From Eggerthellaceae bacterium (GTDB lineage Bacteria > Actinomycetota > Coriobacteriia > Coriobacteriales > Eggerthellaceae), in contig CAAEDC010000240.1 in the NCBI GenBank assembly GCA_900754495.1, positions 1 through 12,352 of the forward strand: a stretch of 12,352 nucleotides of DNA, read 5' to 3'. Within the stretch, counting starts at the first letter, position 1; each line of letters starts with the position of its first letter. Below are positions 1 through 6,746 of this stretch, piece after piece. Below the pieces are notes generated by a model. It saw only the letters and a program-made list of their open reading frames with translations. It did not search any database and had not been told where the DNA came from. A program made the translations under genes and the position numbers.

Positions 1-60
1 AAAGGGGACAGTCACTTCGTCTCATTTTCGCGAAAATGAGACGAAGTGACTGTCCCCTTT
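1..60. repeat. perfect 60-bp palindrome (30-bp arms, no spacer)
   Basis: Bases 1-30 are the exact reverse complement of bases 31-60, meeting at TTCG/CGAA with no loop. The outer ends read AAAGGGGACAGTC and GACTGTCCCCTTT, and base 61 extends the T run to four. As RNA it would form a very long hairpin ending in a short U run. It lies 29 bp beyond the tetR stop codon, so it could act as a terminator, possibly in both directions. A perfect 30-bp arm is much longer than an ordinary intrinsic terminator and suggests a dispersed palindromic repeat or a small mobile element related to REP or MITE sequences. The window starts at its first base, so its true left end is not visible. The palindrome is seen directly; its role is inferred. 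Confidence 0.85.
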
Positions 61-89
61 TCTCATTTCGGGAGAGCGAGGCGAGACGG

Positions 90-764
90 CTACCCTCGTC
101 TCTCGTTTTGGGAGACGGAGGTCTGCGCCACACCGTGCAGGCCGTCGAACACGAGGATCTCGGAGAGCTTCGCCACGCTCTCAAGCGATGCATCCTCCGT
201 CTCATCGAGCAGCCAACGCCTGAACAGGGCGATAATGCCGGCTCCCACGAATGCCGCGCACAGCTGCTCGTAGCACTTGGGCATTCCGGGAGGAATCTCC
301 CCCGCCAGGCGCCCGTCTTCGATGAACGCCTCGGTGAGCATGTCAGGCAGCCGATCGAGCACCATCTCGATGGGCAGGTGGCGCATCTGGCTGCGCATGC
401 GGGGGCCGTCCTGCGAGAACTCGCCCCACATCGCGGAGAAAAGCTCAGCGATCTTCAACGGCTCCGTGGCGCGCCCGCTCTCCCGCGCATGAAGTCCGTC
501 GATGAGCGCCCTCGTGAGAAGGCGGGCCCTCTCGCGCAGAATCTCGTCCGCGAGCGCGTCGATCGAACGATAATGCAGGTAGAACGTCTTACGGTCGACG
601 CCCGCCTCGCGCGCAAGGGCCGACACGCTGATCCTCTCGTAATCGATGTCGCCGAGGAGCTTGAAGAACGCCGCGCGGATCGCCTTCTCGGTGCGCGCGA
701 CCCGCTTGTCCTTGCGATCCATCCCATCGGCGCGCCGCGCCTCAAGTCCGCTCGATGCCCCCAC
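90..764 (-). CDS. TetR/AcrR-family transcriptional regulator
   Basis: A DNA-binding repressor-type protein of 224 residues, within the usual TetR length. The N-terminal helix-turn-helix spans about residues 24-65 and ends in GVDRKTFYLHY (55-65), the classic TetR recognition helix and following segment. The rest is a helical ligand and dimer domain with no recognisable ligand signature. I chose the GTG start at 764 because AAGGAAGG (770-777) lies 5 bases upstream. The same frame is open to a GTG at 818, and an internal ATG at 722 (residue 15) would still keep the HTH; neither has as good a ribosome site. The gene is divergent from the radical SAM gene, with a dyad-symmetric operator between them, so autoregulation and control of the neighbour are likely. 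The last ten codons fall in repeat-like sequence next to the palindrome. Family assignment is firm; the ligand is unknown. Confidence 0.9.
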   Translation of the reverse strand: MGASSGLEARRADGMDRKDKRVARTEKAIRAAFFKLLGDIDYERISVSALAREAGVDRKTFYLHYRSIDALADEILRERARLLTRALIDGLHARESGRATEPLKIAELFSAMWGEFSQDGPRMRSQMRHLPIEMVLDRLPDMLTEAFIEDGRLAGEIPPGMPKCYEQLCAAFVGAGIIALFRRWLLDETEDASLESVAKLSEILVFDGLHGVAQTSVSQNERRG

Positions 765-769
765 TGCGT

Positions 770-777
770 CCTTCCTT
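770..777 (-). promoter_or_regulatory. ribosome binding site deciding the tetR start
   Basis: On the minus strand this reads AAGGAAGG, five bases before a GTG at 764. It is the best Shine-Dalgarno match among the possible tetR starts (818, 764, 722) and is the reason for choosing 764. Confidence 0.6.
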
Positions 778-859
778 TCCGCCAATTCTTCGATTTCCCG
801 GAAACCGTGGAGCAGCACGCCCGGATTGTGTGAAGCGTCTGCCCATCCAATCCCTCCTC

Positions 860-867
860 ATTATAAT
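860..867. promoter_or_regulatory. palindromic -10 box (ATTATAAT) for divergent promoters
   Basis: ATTATAAT is its own reverse complement, so TATAAT is present on both strands (862-867 plus, 865-860 minus). It is a conspicuous A+T island in G+C-rich DNA. On the plus strand transcription would begin near 874, inside the operator, and lead to the radical SAM gene. On the minus strand it would begin near 853 and lead to tetR, with a possible TTGTGG -35 at 890-885 (19-bp spacer). No good plus-strand -35 is visible. The box is seen; its use in either direction is inferred. Confidence 0.5.
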
Positions 868-893
868 CCACACTTGTGGATGTTCCACAAGTG
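867..893. promoter_or_regulatory. dyad-symmetric operator, probable TetR binding site
   Basis: The arms CACTTGTGG (871-879) and CCACAAGTG (885-893) are perfect inverted copies around a 5-base spacer. A second, overlapping dyad is formed by TCCACA (867-872) and TGTGGA (875-880), giving three TCCACA-type half-sites at 867, 875 (inverted) and 884. The block directly abuts the -10 box and covers the predicted plus-strand start site, where a bound repressor would block transcription. The symmetry is seen. That the adjacent TetR protein is the ligand is inferred from position and from the usual habit of TetR genes to bind the divergent promoter region. Confidence 0.7.
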
Positions 894-915
894 ATGCGTA
901 ACATTCGAAAAGGAT

Positions 916-972
916 GCCGGGTCCGCACGGTCCCCGGCAGGGAGGTCCCGCCGCCATCCCTCCGACGGCGGG
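916..972 (+). promoter_or_regulatory. two stem-loops in the radical SAM gene leader
   Basis: If transcription starts near 874, the radical SAM mRNA has a leader of about 130 nt. It contains two predictable hairpins: GCCGGG (916-921) with CCCGGC (933-938), and CCCGCCG (947-953) with CGGCGGG (966-972). Neither is followed by a U run, and I do not recognise a known riboswitch class. They may stabilise the mRNA or be chance pairing in G+C-rich DNA. Confidence 0.3.
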
Positions 973-1004
973 GCAGCTTTCGAGCATCGGGGAAGGAGCC
1001 ATCG

Positions 1005-2420
1005 ATGAAAGCAACCGATCATGTGAAGCGCGCCGCCTACAACAAAGCGGTGGACTACCTTCTGGAGGATCCGGTAAGCCACGTCCGCAAGATCATGGAT
1101 CTGCTGGACAAAGCCGCTCCTGACGATCTGTTCCCCAGCCAGCGCAAAGCCTTCCGCACCGCGATCGACAGCCAGAACAACTGGTACCAGCTCATCATGA
1201 AGGTGCTCGACCTCAACCCCGCCGTGCGCGATGCGCTTCTGCGCACGTTCATCGTCGACGCCAACCTGATGGCGTGGCCCGAGCAGGAGAAGAGCCGCGT
1301 GAAGCACGGCTGCAACATCCCCTGGGCGGTGCTGATGGATCCCACAAGCGCTTGCAACCTGCACTGCACCGGCTGCTGGGCCGCCGAGTACGGGCACAAC
1401 CTCAACCTCAGCTACGACGAGCTCGACGCGATCATCCGCCAGGGCAAGGAGCTGGGCACCCACGTCTACATCTACACCGGCGGCGAGCCGCTCGTGCGCA
1501 AGCGGGACCTCATCCGCCTATGCGAGGCGCATCCCGACTGCGCGTTCCTCTCGTTCACCAACGGCACGCTGATCGACGAGGAGTTCTGCCAGGAGATGAT
1601 CCGCGTCAAGAACTTCGTCCCCGCCATCAGCGTGGAGGGATTCGAAGCCGCCACGGACGGACGTCGCGGGGAGGGGACGTTCGGCAAGGTGACCCATGCG
1701 TTCGAGCTGCTGCGCGAGCACGGGCTGCCATTCGGCGTGTCGTGCTGCTACACGAGCGCGAATGCGGGCTCGATCGCGTCCGAGGAGTTCTTCGACTGGA
1801 TGATCGATCAGGGCGTGCTGTTCGCGTGGATCTTCACGTACTTCCCCGTCGGCGTCGACGCTCCCACCGATCTGATGGTGACGCCCGGGCAGCGCGAGCA
1901 CCTGTATCGCTTCGTGCGTAAGATGCGTCAGGAGAAGCCCCTGTTCACGCTCGATTTCCAAAACGACGGCGAGTTCGTGGGCGGCTGCATCGCCGGCGGG
2001 CGGCGCTACCTGCACATCAACGCCGCAGGCGATGTGGAGCCGTGCGTGTTCGCCCACTACGCCAACGCCAACATCCGCGAGAGCTCGCTGCTCGACGCGC
2101 TGAAGTCGCCCCTCTTCATGGCCTACCATGACGGGCAGCCGTTCAACGACAACCTGCTGCGTCCCTGCCCCATCTTGGAGAATCAGAACATGCTGGCCGA
2201 GATGGTGGAGCGCACCGGCGCGCACTCGACCGATCTGCAGGCCAAGGAGAGCGCCCGCGACCTGTGCGCGAAGTGCTCCCGCTCGATCGAGGAATGGGCC
2301 CCGGTCGCCGAGCGCCTCTGGAGCGACCCCTCCGATCCCATGCACGCCAAGCGCCAAGACCCCACCCAGGGCATGGCCGACTCCGACATGGATAAGCTCC
2401 GAGCGCAAGGGCGGCGCTAG
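1005..2420 (+). CDS. radical SAM protein with SPASM/twitch-like C-terminus, substrate unknown
   Basis: A cytoplasmic iron-sulfur enzyme of 471 residues that cleaves S-adenosylmethionine to make a radical. Residues 1-100 form a helical N-terminal extension. The cluster-binding CxxxCxxC motif is at Cys117, Cys121 and Cys124, followed by the SAM-binding TGGEP at 158-162. The C-terminal part has five further cysteines (328, 347, 388, 421, 424) around GGCIAGGRRYLHI and GDVEPC, as in SPASM or twitch domains that hold auxiliary clusters. The ATG at 1005 is chosen because AAGGAG (993-998) lies 6 bases upstream; the open frame reaches a GTG at 876 that lies inside the operator and has no ribosome site. 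From memory, very similar proteins are widespread in anaerobic Firmicutes, with the DPTSACN and CTGCWAAEYG stretches nearly invariant, but without an assigned reaction. No precursor-peptide gene is visible nearby, so a RiPP maturase role is unsupported. Divergent TetR control is likely. Confidence 0.9.
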   Translation: MKATDHVKRAAYNKAVDYLLEDPVSHVRKIMDLLDKAAPDDLFPSQRKAFRTAIDSQNNWYQLIMKVLDLNPAVRDALLRTFIVDANLMAWPEQEKSRVKHGCNIPWAVLMDPTSACNLHCTGCWAAEYGHNLNLSYDELDAIIRQGKELGTHVYIYTGGEPLVRKRDLIRLCEAHPDCAFLSFTNGTLIDEEFCQEMIRVKNFVPAISVEGFEAATDGRRGEGTFGKVTHAFELLREHGLPFGVSCCYTSANAGSIASEEFFDWMIDQGVLFAWIFTYFPVGVDAPTDLMVTPGQREHLYRFVRKMRQEKPLFTLDFQNDGEFVGGCIAGGRRYLHINAAGDVEPCVFAHYANANIRESSLLDALKSPLFMAYHDGQPFNDNLLRPCPILENQNMLAEMVERTGAHSTDLQAKESARDLCAKCSRSIEEWAPVAERLWSDPSDPMHAKRQDPTQGMADSDMDKLRAQGRR

Positions 2421-2513
2421 GCCCTCGCCCGAGCAGCTCGCCTCGAGAACGACGCTATCCGCGCGCAATTCGCCCAGCAGGTGCAAGTATCGCGTGATAG
2501 AGTTGCCGAGATG

Positions 2514-2557
2514 AAAAAAGCGTCGCCCCGCGAGCCAAGATGGCTGCGGGGCGCCGC
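2514..2557 (-). terminator. rho-independent terminator of aspS
   Basis: On the minus strand, CGCCCCGC (2553-2546) pairs with GCGGGGCG (2531-2524). The inner arms AGCCA and TGGCT enclose a 3-base loop with one bulged base, and a run of six T follows (2519-2514). It lies 29 bases beyond the aspS stop. The plus strand has no T run after the hairpin, so it is a poor terminator for the convergent radical SAM gene. The rest of the 165-bp gap (2421-2585) shows nothing I can name. Confidence 0.9.
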
Positions 2558-2585
2558 TCGCTTGCGGGATGCCGCGTCCGCCGGC

Positions 2586-4364
2586 TTACAGCAGGCGCAG
2601 GGACACGTCCTTGAGCTGACGGCCGGTGACCTCGGACGGAGCGCCGGTCATCGGATCGCTGGCGGAGCTGGTCTTGGGGAACGCGATGACGTCGCGGATG
2701 GAGCCGGCGTGCGCCAGCAGCATCACCAGACGGTCGAGGCCCAGCGCGATGCCGCCATGCGGGGGCGCGCCCAGCTCGAGCGCGTGGATCAGGTGGCCGA
2801 ACTTCTCCTCGATCTGCTCGTCGTTCAGGCCGCAGCAGCGCAGCACGCGGCGCTGAAGATCGGCGTTGTGGATACGGATCGTGCCGCCGCCGACCTCGAA
2901 GCCGTCCATGACCAGGTCGTAGCTGTAGCTGCCCACGGTCAGAGGGTCGCTTTCGAGCTTGTCGAGATCCTCCTTGGCCGGCATCGTGAACGGATGATGC
3001 TCGGCGGAGAGCTTCTTCTCGTCCTCGTCGTAGTGGAACATCGGGAAGTCGACGACCCACAGCAGCGCGTGGCCCTTGCGCGGGATGCCCATCGCGTCGG
3101 CCATGTGCAGGCGCAGCGCGGCGAGCACCGTGTTGGCCACCTTGGCGGTATCAGCGGCGAACAGGACCAGGTCGCCCGGCTCGACGTCCAGGGCCTCCTT
3201 CATCTTGGCGTAGGTCTCCTCGTCGAAGAACTTGATGATGGGGCTCTTCTCCTTGCCGTCGGTGGTGTAGGCGATCCAGGCCATGCCCTTGGCGCCGTTG
3301 GCGGAGGCGATGTTGCCGAGCTTGTCGATCTCGCCGCGGCTCCAGTCGCCGGCGCCCTTGACGTTGATGGCCTTGACCACGCCGCCCGCCTCGACGGCCT
3401 TGGCGAACACACCGAAGCCGCAGCCACGCACGATCTCGGTCAGGTTGACGAGCTCCATGCCGAAGCGGATGTCGGGGCGGTCGCAGCCGAAGCGCTCCAT
3501 CGCCTCGGCATAGGGCATGCGCTGCAGCGGGAACTGATGCTCGACGCCCACCGCGGCCAGGACCTCGGACATGACGCCTTCCATCATGTCCATGACGTCC
3601 TCGCCTTCGACGAAGGACATCTCGATGTCGACCTGCGTGAACTCGGGCTGGCGGTCGGCGCGCAGGTCCTCGTCGCGGAAGCAGCGCGCGATCTGGTAAT
3701 AGCGCTCGACGCCGGCGCACATCAGCATCTGCTTGAACTGCTGGGGGCTCTGCGGCAGCGCGAAGAACTTGCCGGGGTTGGTGCGGCTGGGCACGATGTA
3801 GTCGCGCGCGCCCTCGGGCGTGGAGTTGGCCAGGATGGGCGTCTCCACCTCCATGAAGCCGCGCTCGTTGAGCGCGCCGCGCATGGCCTGGGCCACCTTG
3901 TGGCGCAACATCAGGTTGGCCATCATCTCGGGACGGCGGATGTCCAGGTAGCGCCACTTCATGCGCATGGTCTCATCCGTGCCGATGCCGTCCTCGATGG
4001 AGAACGGAGGGGTGACCGACGTGTTCAGCACCTCGAGCGACGTGCACAGCACCTCGATCTCGCCGGTGGCCATGTTGGGGTTGACGCCCTCGTCGCCGCG
4101 GTAGCGCACGCGGCCGGACGCCTTGATCACGTACTCGCGGCCCAGGTGCTCCGCCTCGGCGAACTCCTCGGGCGTGACGCAGTCGGGGTCGACGACCACC
4201 TGGGTGTAGCCGTCGCGATCGCGCAGGTCGATGAAGATCAGGCCGCCGTGGTCGCGCGTGTGCCACGCCCAACCGGCAAGCACCACCTCGCGGTCGATGT
4301 CCTCGCGGCGCAGCTCGCCGCACGTGGCGGTGTGCATGCAGTATTCGTTGATGAAATCGGTCAT
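2586..4364 (-). CDS. aspS: aspartyl-tRNA synthetase, bacterial type, probably non-discriminating
   Basis: Charges tRNA(Asp) with aspartate in the cytoplasm; class II synthetase, 592 residues against about 590 in E. coli. The N-terminal OB-fold anticodon domain covers about 1-110. Catalytic landmarks are ATP/aspartate-site [12 protein letters not shown] (201-212), motif 2 [16 protein letters not shown] (229-244) and motif 3 [10 protein letters not shown] (537-546). The bacterial GAD insertion lies at about 310-430. His39 (in RDHGG) and Gly93 (in DEGVNPN) align with the His31 and Gly83 reported for the non-discriminating Pseudomonas enzyme, where E. coli has Leu30 and Asn82. This predicts that it also makes Asp-tRNA(Asn) for GatCAB. 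The start at 4364 has GAGGA about 9 bases upstream; Met10 aligns with the E. coli start but has no ribosome site. A strong terminator follows. Confidence 0.98.
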   Translation of the reverse strand: MTDFINEYCMHTATCGELRREDIDREVVLAGWAWHTRDHGGLIFIDLRDRDGYTQVVVDPDCVTPEEFAEAEHLGREYVIKASGRVRYRGDEGVNPNMATGEIEVLCTSLEVLNTSVTPPFSIEDGIGTDETMRMKWRYLDIRRPEMMANLMLRHKVAQAMRGALNERGFMEVETPILANSTPEGARDYIVPSRTNPGKFFALPQSPQQFKQMLMCAGVERYYQIARCFRDEDLRADRQPEFTQVDIEMSFVEGEDVMDMMEGVMSEVLAAVGVEHQFPLQRMPYAEAMERFGCDRPDIRFGMELVNLTEIVRGCGFGVFAKAVEAGGVVKAINVKGAGDWSRGEIDKLGNIASANGAKGMAWIAYTTDGKEKSPIIKFFDEETYAKMKEALDVEPGDLVLFAADTAKVANTVLAALRLHMADAMGIPRKGHALLWVVDFPMFHYDEDEKKLSAEHHPFTMPAKEDLDKLESDPLTVGSYSYDLVMDGFEVGGGTIRIHNADLQRRVLRCCGLNDEQIEEKFGHLIHALELGAPPHGGIALGLDRLVMLLAHAGSIRDVIAFPKTSSASDPMTGAPSEVTGRQLKDVSLRLL

Positions 4365-4405
4365 GGTTGCAAGTCCTCGCAGGTCTCCTTATTCCAAACT
4401 GGGTT

Positions 4406-4411
4406 ATTGTA
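4406..4411 (-). promoter_or_regulatory. candidate -10 box of aspS
   Basis: Minus-strand TACAAT, 42 bases before the aspS start, in the 198-bp gap between the second YhgE gene and aspS. There is no convincing -35 at 16-18 bases. The same hexamer occurs upstream of hisS (11006-11011), which adds some weight. Confidence 0.4.
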
Positions 4412-4455
4412 CTCGACCGCCGCGCGCGCACGCCGGAAATACGCCCATTTCATGC

Positions 4456-4476
4456 AAAATGCGCGAGAAAGCGCGC
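4456..4476 (-). terminator. weak terminator candidate after the YhgE pair
   Basis: On the minus strand GCGCG (4476-4472) pairs with CGCGC (4465-4461) around a 6-base loop, followed by ATTTTG. The stem is short and the U run only four, so this is tentative. It is the only hairpin with trailing T bases that I see between the YhgE stop (4563) and the aspS promoter candidate. Nothing else in 4365-4562 suggests a gene. Confidence 0.3.
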
Positions 4477-4562
4477 GACTCCTCGGATTTTCCTGCTCAA
4501 ATGCCGGTTTCGAGGCGTTGGTCGACGTTCGCGGAGCGCATGACGATGGACTGCCCGGACCC

Positions 4563-6746
4563 CTACATGACCTTGGTCGACTCGACCTTCTCGACGAAAC
4601 GGTCCACGATCTTGATGAGCGGGTTGCGCAGCACGAAGCCCAGCAGGACGAACGGCAGCGCGAACAGCACGAGCACGCCCATCTCGATCCAGAAATCCCC
4701 CTGGTAGACGCCGAACATGGCGGCGCGCATGGCGTTGACGGCGTGGGTGATCGGAAGCGCCGGGCTCGCCGCCTGGAAGAAGTCGGGCAGCAGCGCCAGA
4801 GGGTAGCTGCCCCCGCCGCCCGACACCTGGATGATCAGCAGCATGACCGAGAGTGCCTTGCCGAAGTTGGCGAACGAGGCCACGAGCGCGTAGATGATGA
4901 ACGCGAACACGAGCCCCGACCCCCACAGGCACAGCAGGTACAGGGCGGGCTCGACCGCCTGGACGCCCAAGAACAGCAGGTTGCCCAGCCCGATGCAGGT
5001 GCTTTGGAGCAGCGACAGTGCCGCCACGACGACGAAGCGCCCCGCGAACAGCTGCCACGGCCGGGGATCGTCCAGCTCCGCCAGGGCGCGCTCGCACGGC
5101 GCGACCTTCAGCGCCACCATGATGAGCAGCGCGCCGATCCACAGCGCCAACGTGGTGTAGAGCGGAGCCATGGCCGAGCCGAAGCTGTTGACGGGGTAGA
5201 CCGCGTGGCGGTCGAGCTGCACCGGCGCCGAAAGCGCCTGCGCGAGCGCGGAGGGATCCTGGCCGATCACCTGGCGCAACGCCTGCGAATCGCCCGTCGC
5301 CAGCGCCTCGTCGATGCGCCGGGACAGATCGCTCAGCTCGGCGCCGGAATCGGCCAGCTCGTCCGCCGCGGAGAGGAGCGCCTGCTCGGCGTCGCCGAGG
5401 CGCTGCGCCATCGACCCCGCCGCGCTTGACAGGTCGTCCCCCGCGGACTGCAGGGCGGCAGCCATCGCGGGCAGCGACGAGGCGACGGATCCCACGTCGT
5501 CGGAGAGCCGCTCGAGCGTCGGCGCGATATCAGCATCGTAATCGACGCGGATGTCCTGCAAGCTGTCGCGCGCCTGCTGGGCGAGGCTGGCCGCCTCGTC
5601 GCGCTTGGCCTGGGCATCGGCATCCCCCGCCTCGACGGCGTCCGCCGCGCCGGAAAGCGAGGATCCCAGCTGGTCGGCGAGATCGGCCGAAGCGTCCAGC
5701 TGGTCGGCCATGGCTTCGACGGCGGGGCGCGATTCCTGCGGAAGCGCCGCGGCGATCTCCCTTAGCTGGGAGGCTGCCGAGCGGAACGCCGCGCCCTGAT
5801 CCTGCGCCGCCGTCGCCGATGCGCGCAGCTGCGCTGCCGCATCCGCCGCCGTGGTCGAAGCGGAGGCGAACGCGGCGTCGAGCGCGTCGGGCACCGCCGC
5901 GAACCCTTCGGAGCCCTGCCGCAGCGCCGTCGACAACGCGTCGGCGGCGCCGTCCATCGCATCCGCCACCGATCCCGCCGCCGCGCGCGCCGTCTCCGAG
6001 GAGGACGCCGCCTCGTCGGCGAGCGTCCCCGCCTGCGCCAGGAGGCCGCCCGATCCCTCGATGAGCGTGCGCGCGGAACCGAGCACCCGCGCATGCAGGC
6101 GCAGCGCGTCGGCAGCGGTCGTCATCTGGCCGCCGATGTCGCCGATCGAGCCGGCCAGCTTGCCCAAGGCGCCTCCGGCGTCGGTGTCGTCCATGTAGTC
6201 GAGCAGCGCCTGGGATATCCCCAGGGCGGTCTCCGACAGCGTCTCGGCGAACACACGGTTCACCTGCGCCGATATCTGATCGGCGCCCTGCCCGGTCACC
6301 TTGGGAGCGATGGCGTTCTTCTTCTCGTTGGAGTAGTACACGATCCGCGCATGCTCCACATCGCCCGAATAGAACGTCATCATGTCCCGGCTGAAGCTTT
6401 GCGGGATGACGACCGCCGCGTAGTAGCGCCCCGCCTCCGCGCCGTCGACGGCGTCCTCCTCGTCGGTGAACACCCAGTTCATCTGGTCGTTCGCGCGCAG
6501 CGCCGAGACCACCTGGTCCCCGATGTTGACCTTGAGGGGCACCAGATCGCTTTGATAGCCCTCGTCGGAGTTGGCCACCGCGACCTTGAGGTTGCCCGTG
6601 TTGCCGAACACGTCCCAGCAGGCGAGCACGTTGTACCACGTGAAGATCGACGGGAGCAGCACCAGGCCCAGCACGATGATGATCGAGACGATGTTGGAGA
6701 ACAGCCGCTTGAAGTCGCCCGCGGCAAGGCGCAGCACGTTCCTCAT
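4563..6746 (-). CDS. YhgE/Pip-family membrane protein (second of pair)
   Basis: An integral membrane protein of 727 residues. One N-terminal membrane helix (about 19-42) ends in LPSIFTWYNVLACWD, followed by FGNTGNLKVAVANSDEGY, the hallmark N-terminus of the YhgE/Pip family. A long extracytoplasmic region rich in Ala, Ser and Asp (about 43-520) is predicted helical or coiled-coil. Five C-terminal helices lie near 526-548, 568-594, 601-625, 630-654 and 687-706, resembling ABC-2 type permeases. Known relatives are Lactococcus Pip, needed for phage infection, and EsaA of type VII secretion, which shares the N-terminal topology. There is no ATPase gene beside it, and no T7SS gene is in the window. 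The start codon overlaps the stop of the upstream YhgE gene (ATGA, 6743-6746), so the two are translationally coupled and probably form a hetero-complex. The exact transport or surface role is unknown. Confidence 0.9.
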   Translation of the reverse strand: MRNVLRLAAGDFKRLFSNIVSIIIVLGLVLLPSIFTWYNVLACWDVFGNTGNLKVAVANSDEGYQSDLVPLKVNIGDQVVSALRANDQMNWVFTDEEDAVDGAEAGRYYAAVVIPQSFSRDMMTFYSGDVEHARIVYYSNEKKNAIAPKVTGQGADQISAQVNRVFAETLSETALGISQALLDYMDDTDAGGALGKLAGSIGDIGGQMTTAADALRLHARVLGSARTLIEGSGGLLAQAGTLADEAASSSETARAAAGSVADAMDGAADALSTALRQGSEGFAAVPDALDAAFASASTTAADAAAQLRASATAAQDQGAAFRSAASQLREIAAALPQESRPAVEAMADQLDASADLADQLGSSLSGAADAVEAGDADAQAKRDEAASLAQQARDSLQDIRVDYDADIAPTLERLSDDVGSVASSLPAMAAALQSAGDDLSSAAGSMAQRLGDAEQALLSAADELADSGAELSDLSRRIDEALATGDSQALRQVIGQDPSALAQALSAPVQLDRHAVYPVNSFGSAMAPLYTTLALWIGALLIMVALKVAPCERALAELDDPRPWQLFAGRFVVVAALSLLQSTCIGLGNLLFLGVQAVEPALYLLCLWGSGLVFAFIIYALVASFANFGKALSVMLLIIQVSGGGGSYPLALLPDFFQAASPALPITHAVNAMRAAMFGVYQGDFWIEMGVLVLFALPFVLLGFVLRNPLIKIVDRFVEKVESTKVM

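Noticed and set aside
876..1004. N-terminal extension of the radical SAM protein from a GTG at 876
   Set aside because: The GTG lies inside the operator, has no ribosome site and adds a Pro/Arg-rich stretch unlike the family; the ATG at 1005 has a strong AAGGAG.
1005..2585. RiPP biosynthesis locus around the SPASM-type enzyme
   Set aside because: No short precursor-like gene with a ribosome site lies on either side, and there is no peptidase or exporter next to it.
2511..2600. Small plus-strand frame starting ATGAAAAAAGC at 2511
   Set aside because: It starts in the T run of the aspS terminator and continues antisense into aspS; no ribosome site is seen.
2481..5429. Very long plus-strand open frame (982 codons) opposite aspS and the second YhgE gene
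   Set aside because: It runs antisense to two clearly identified genes and straight through the gap between them. Its composition (His, Arg, Ala, Val, Leu) is typical of G+C-rich antisense frames, it shows no family motif, and its start has no ribosome site.
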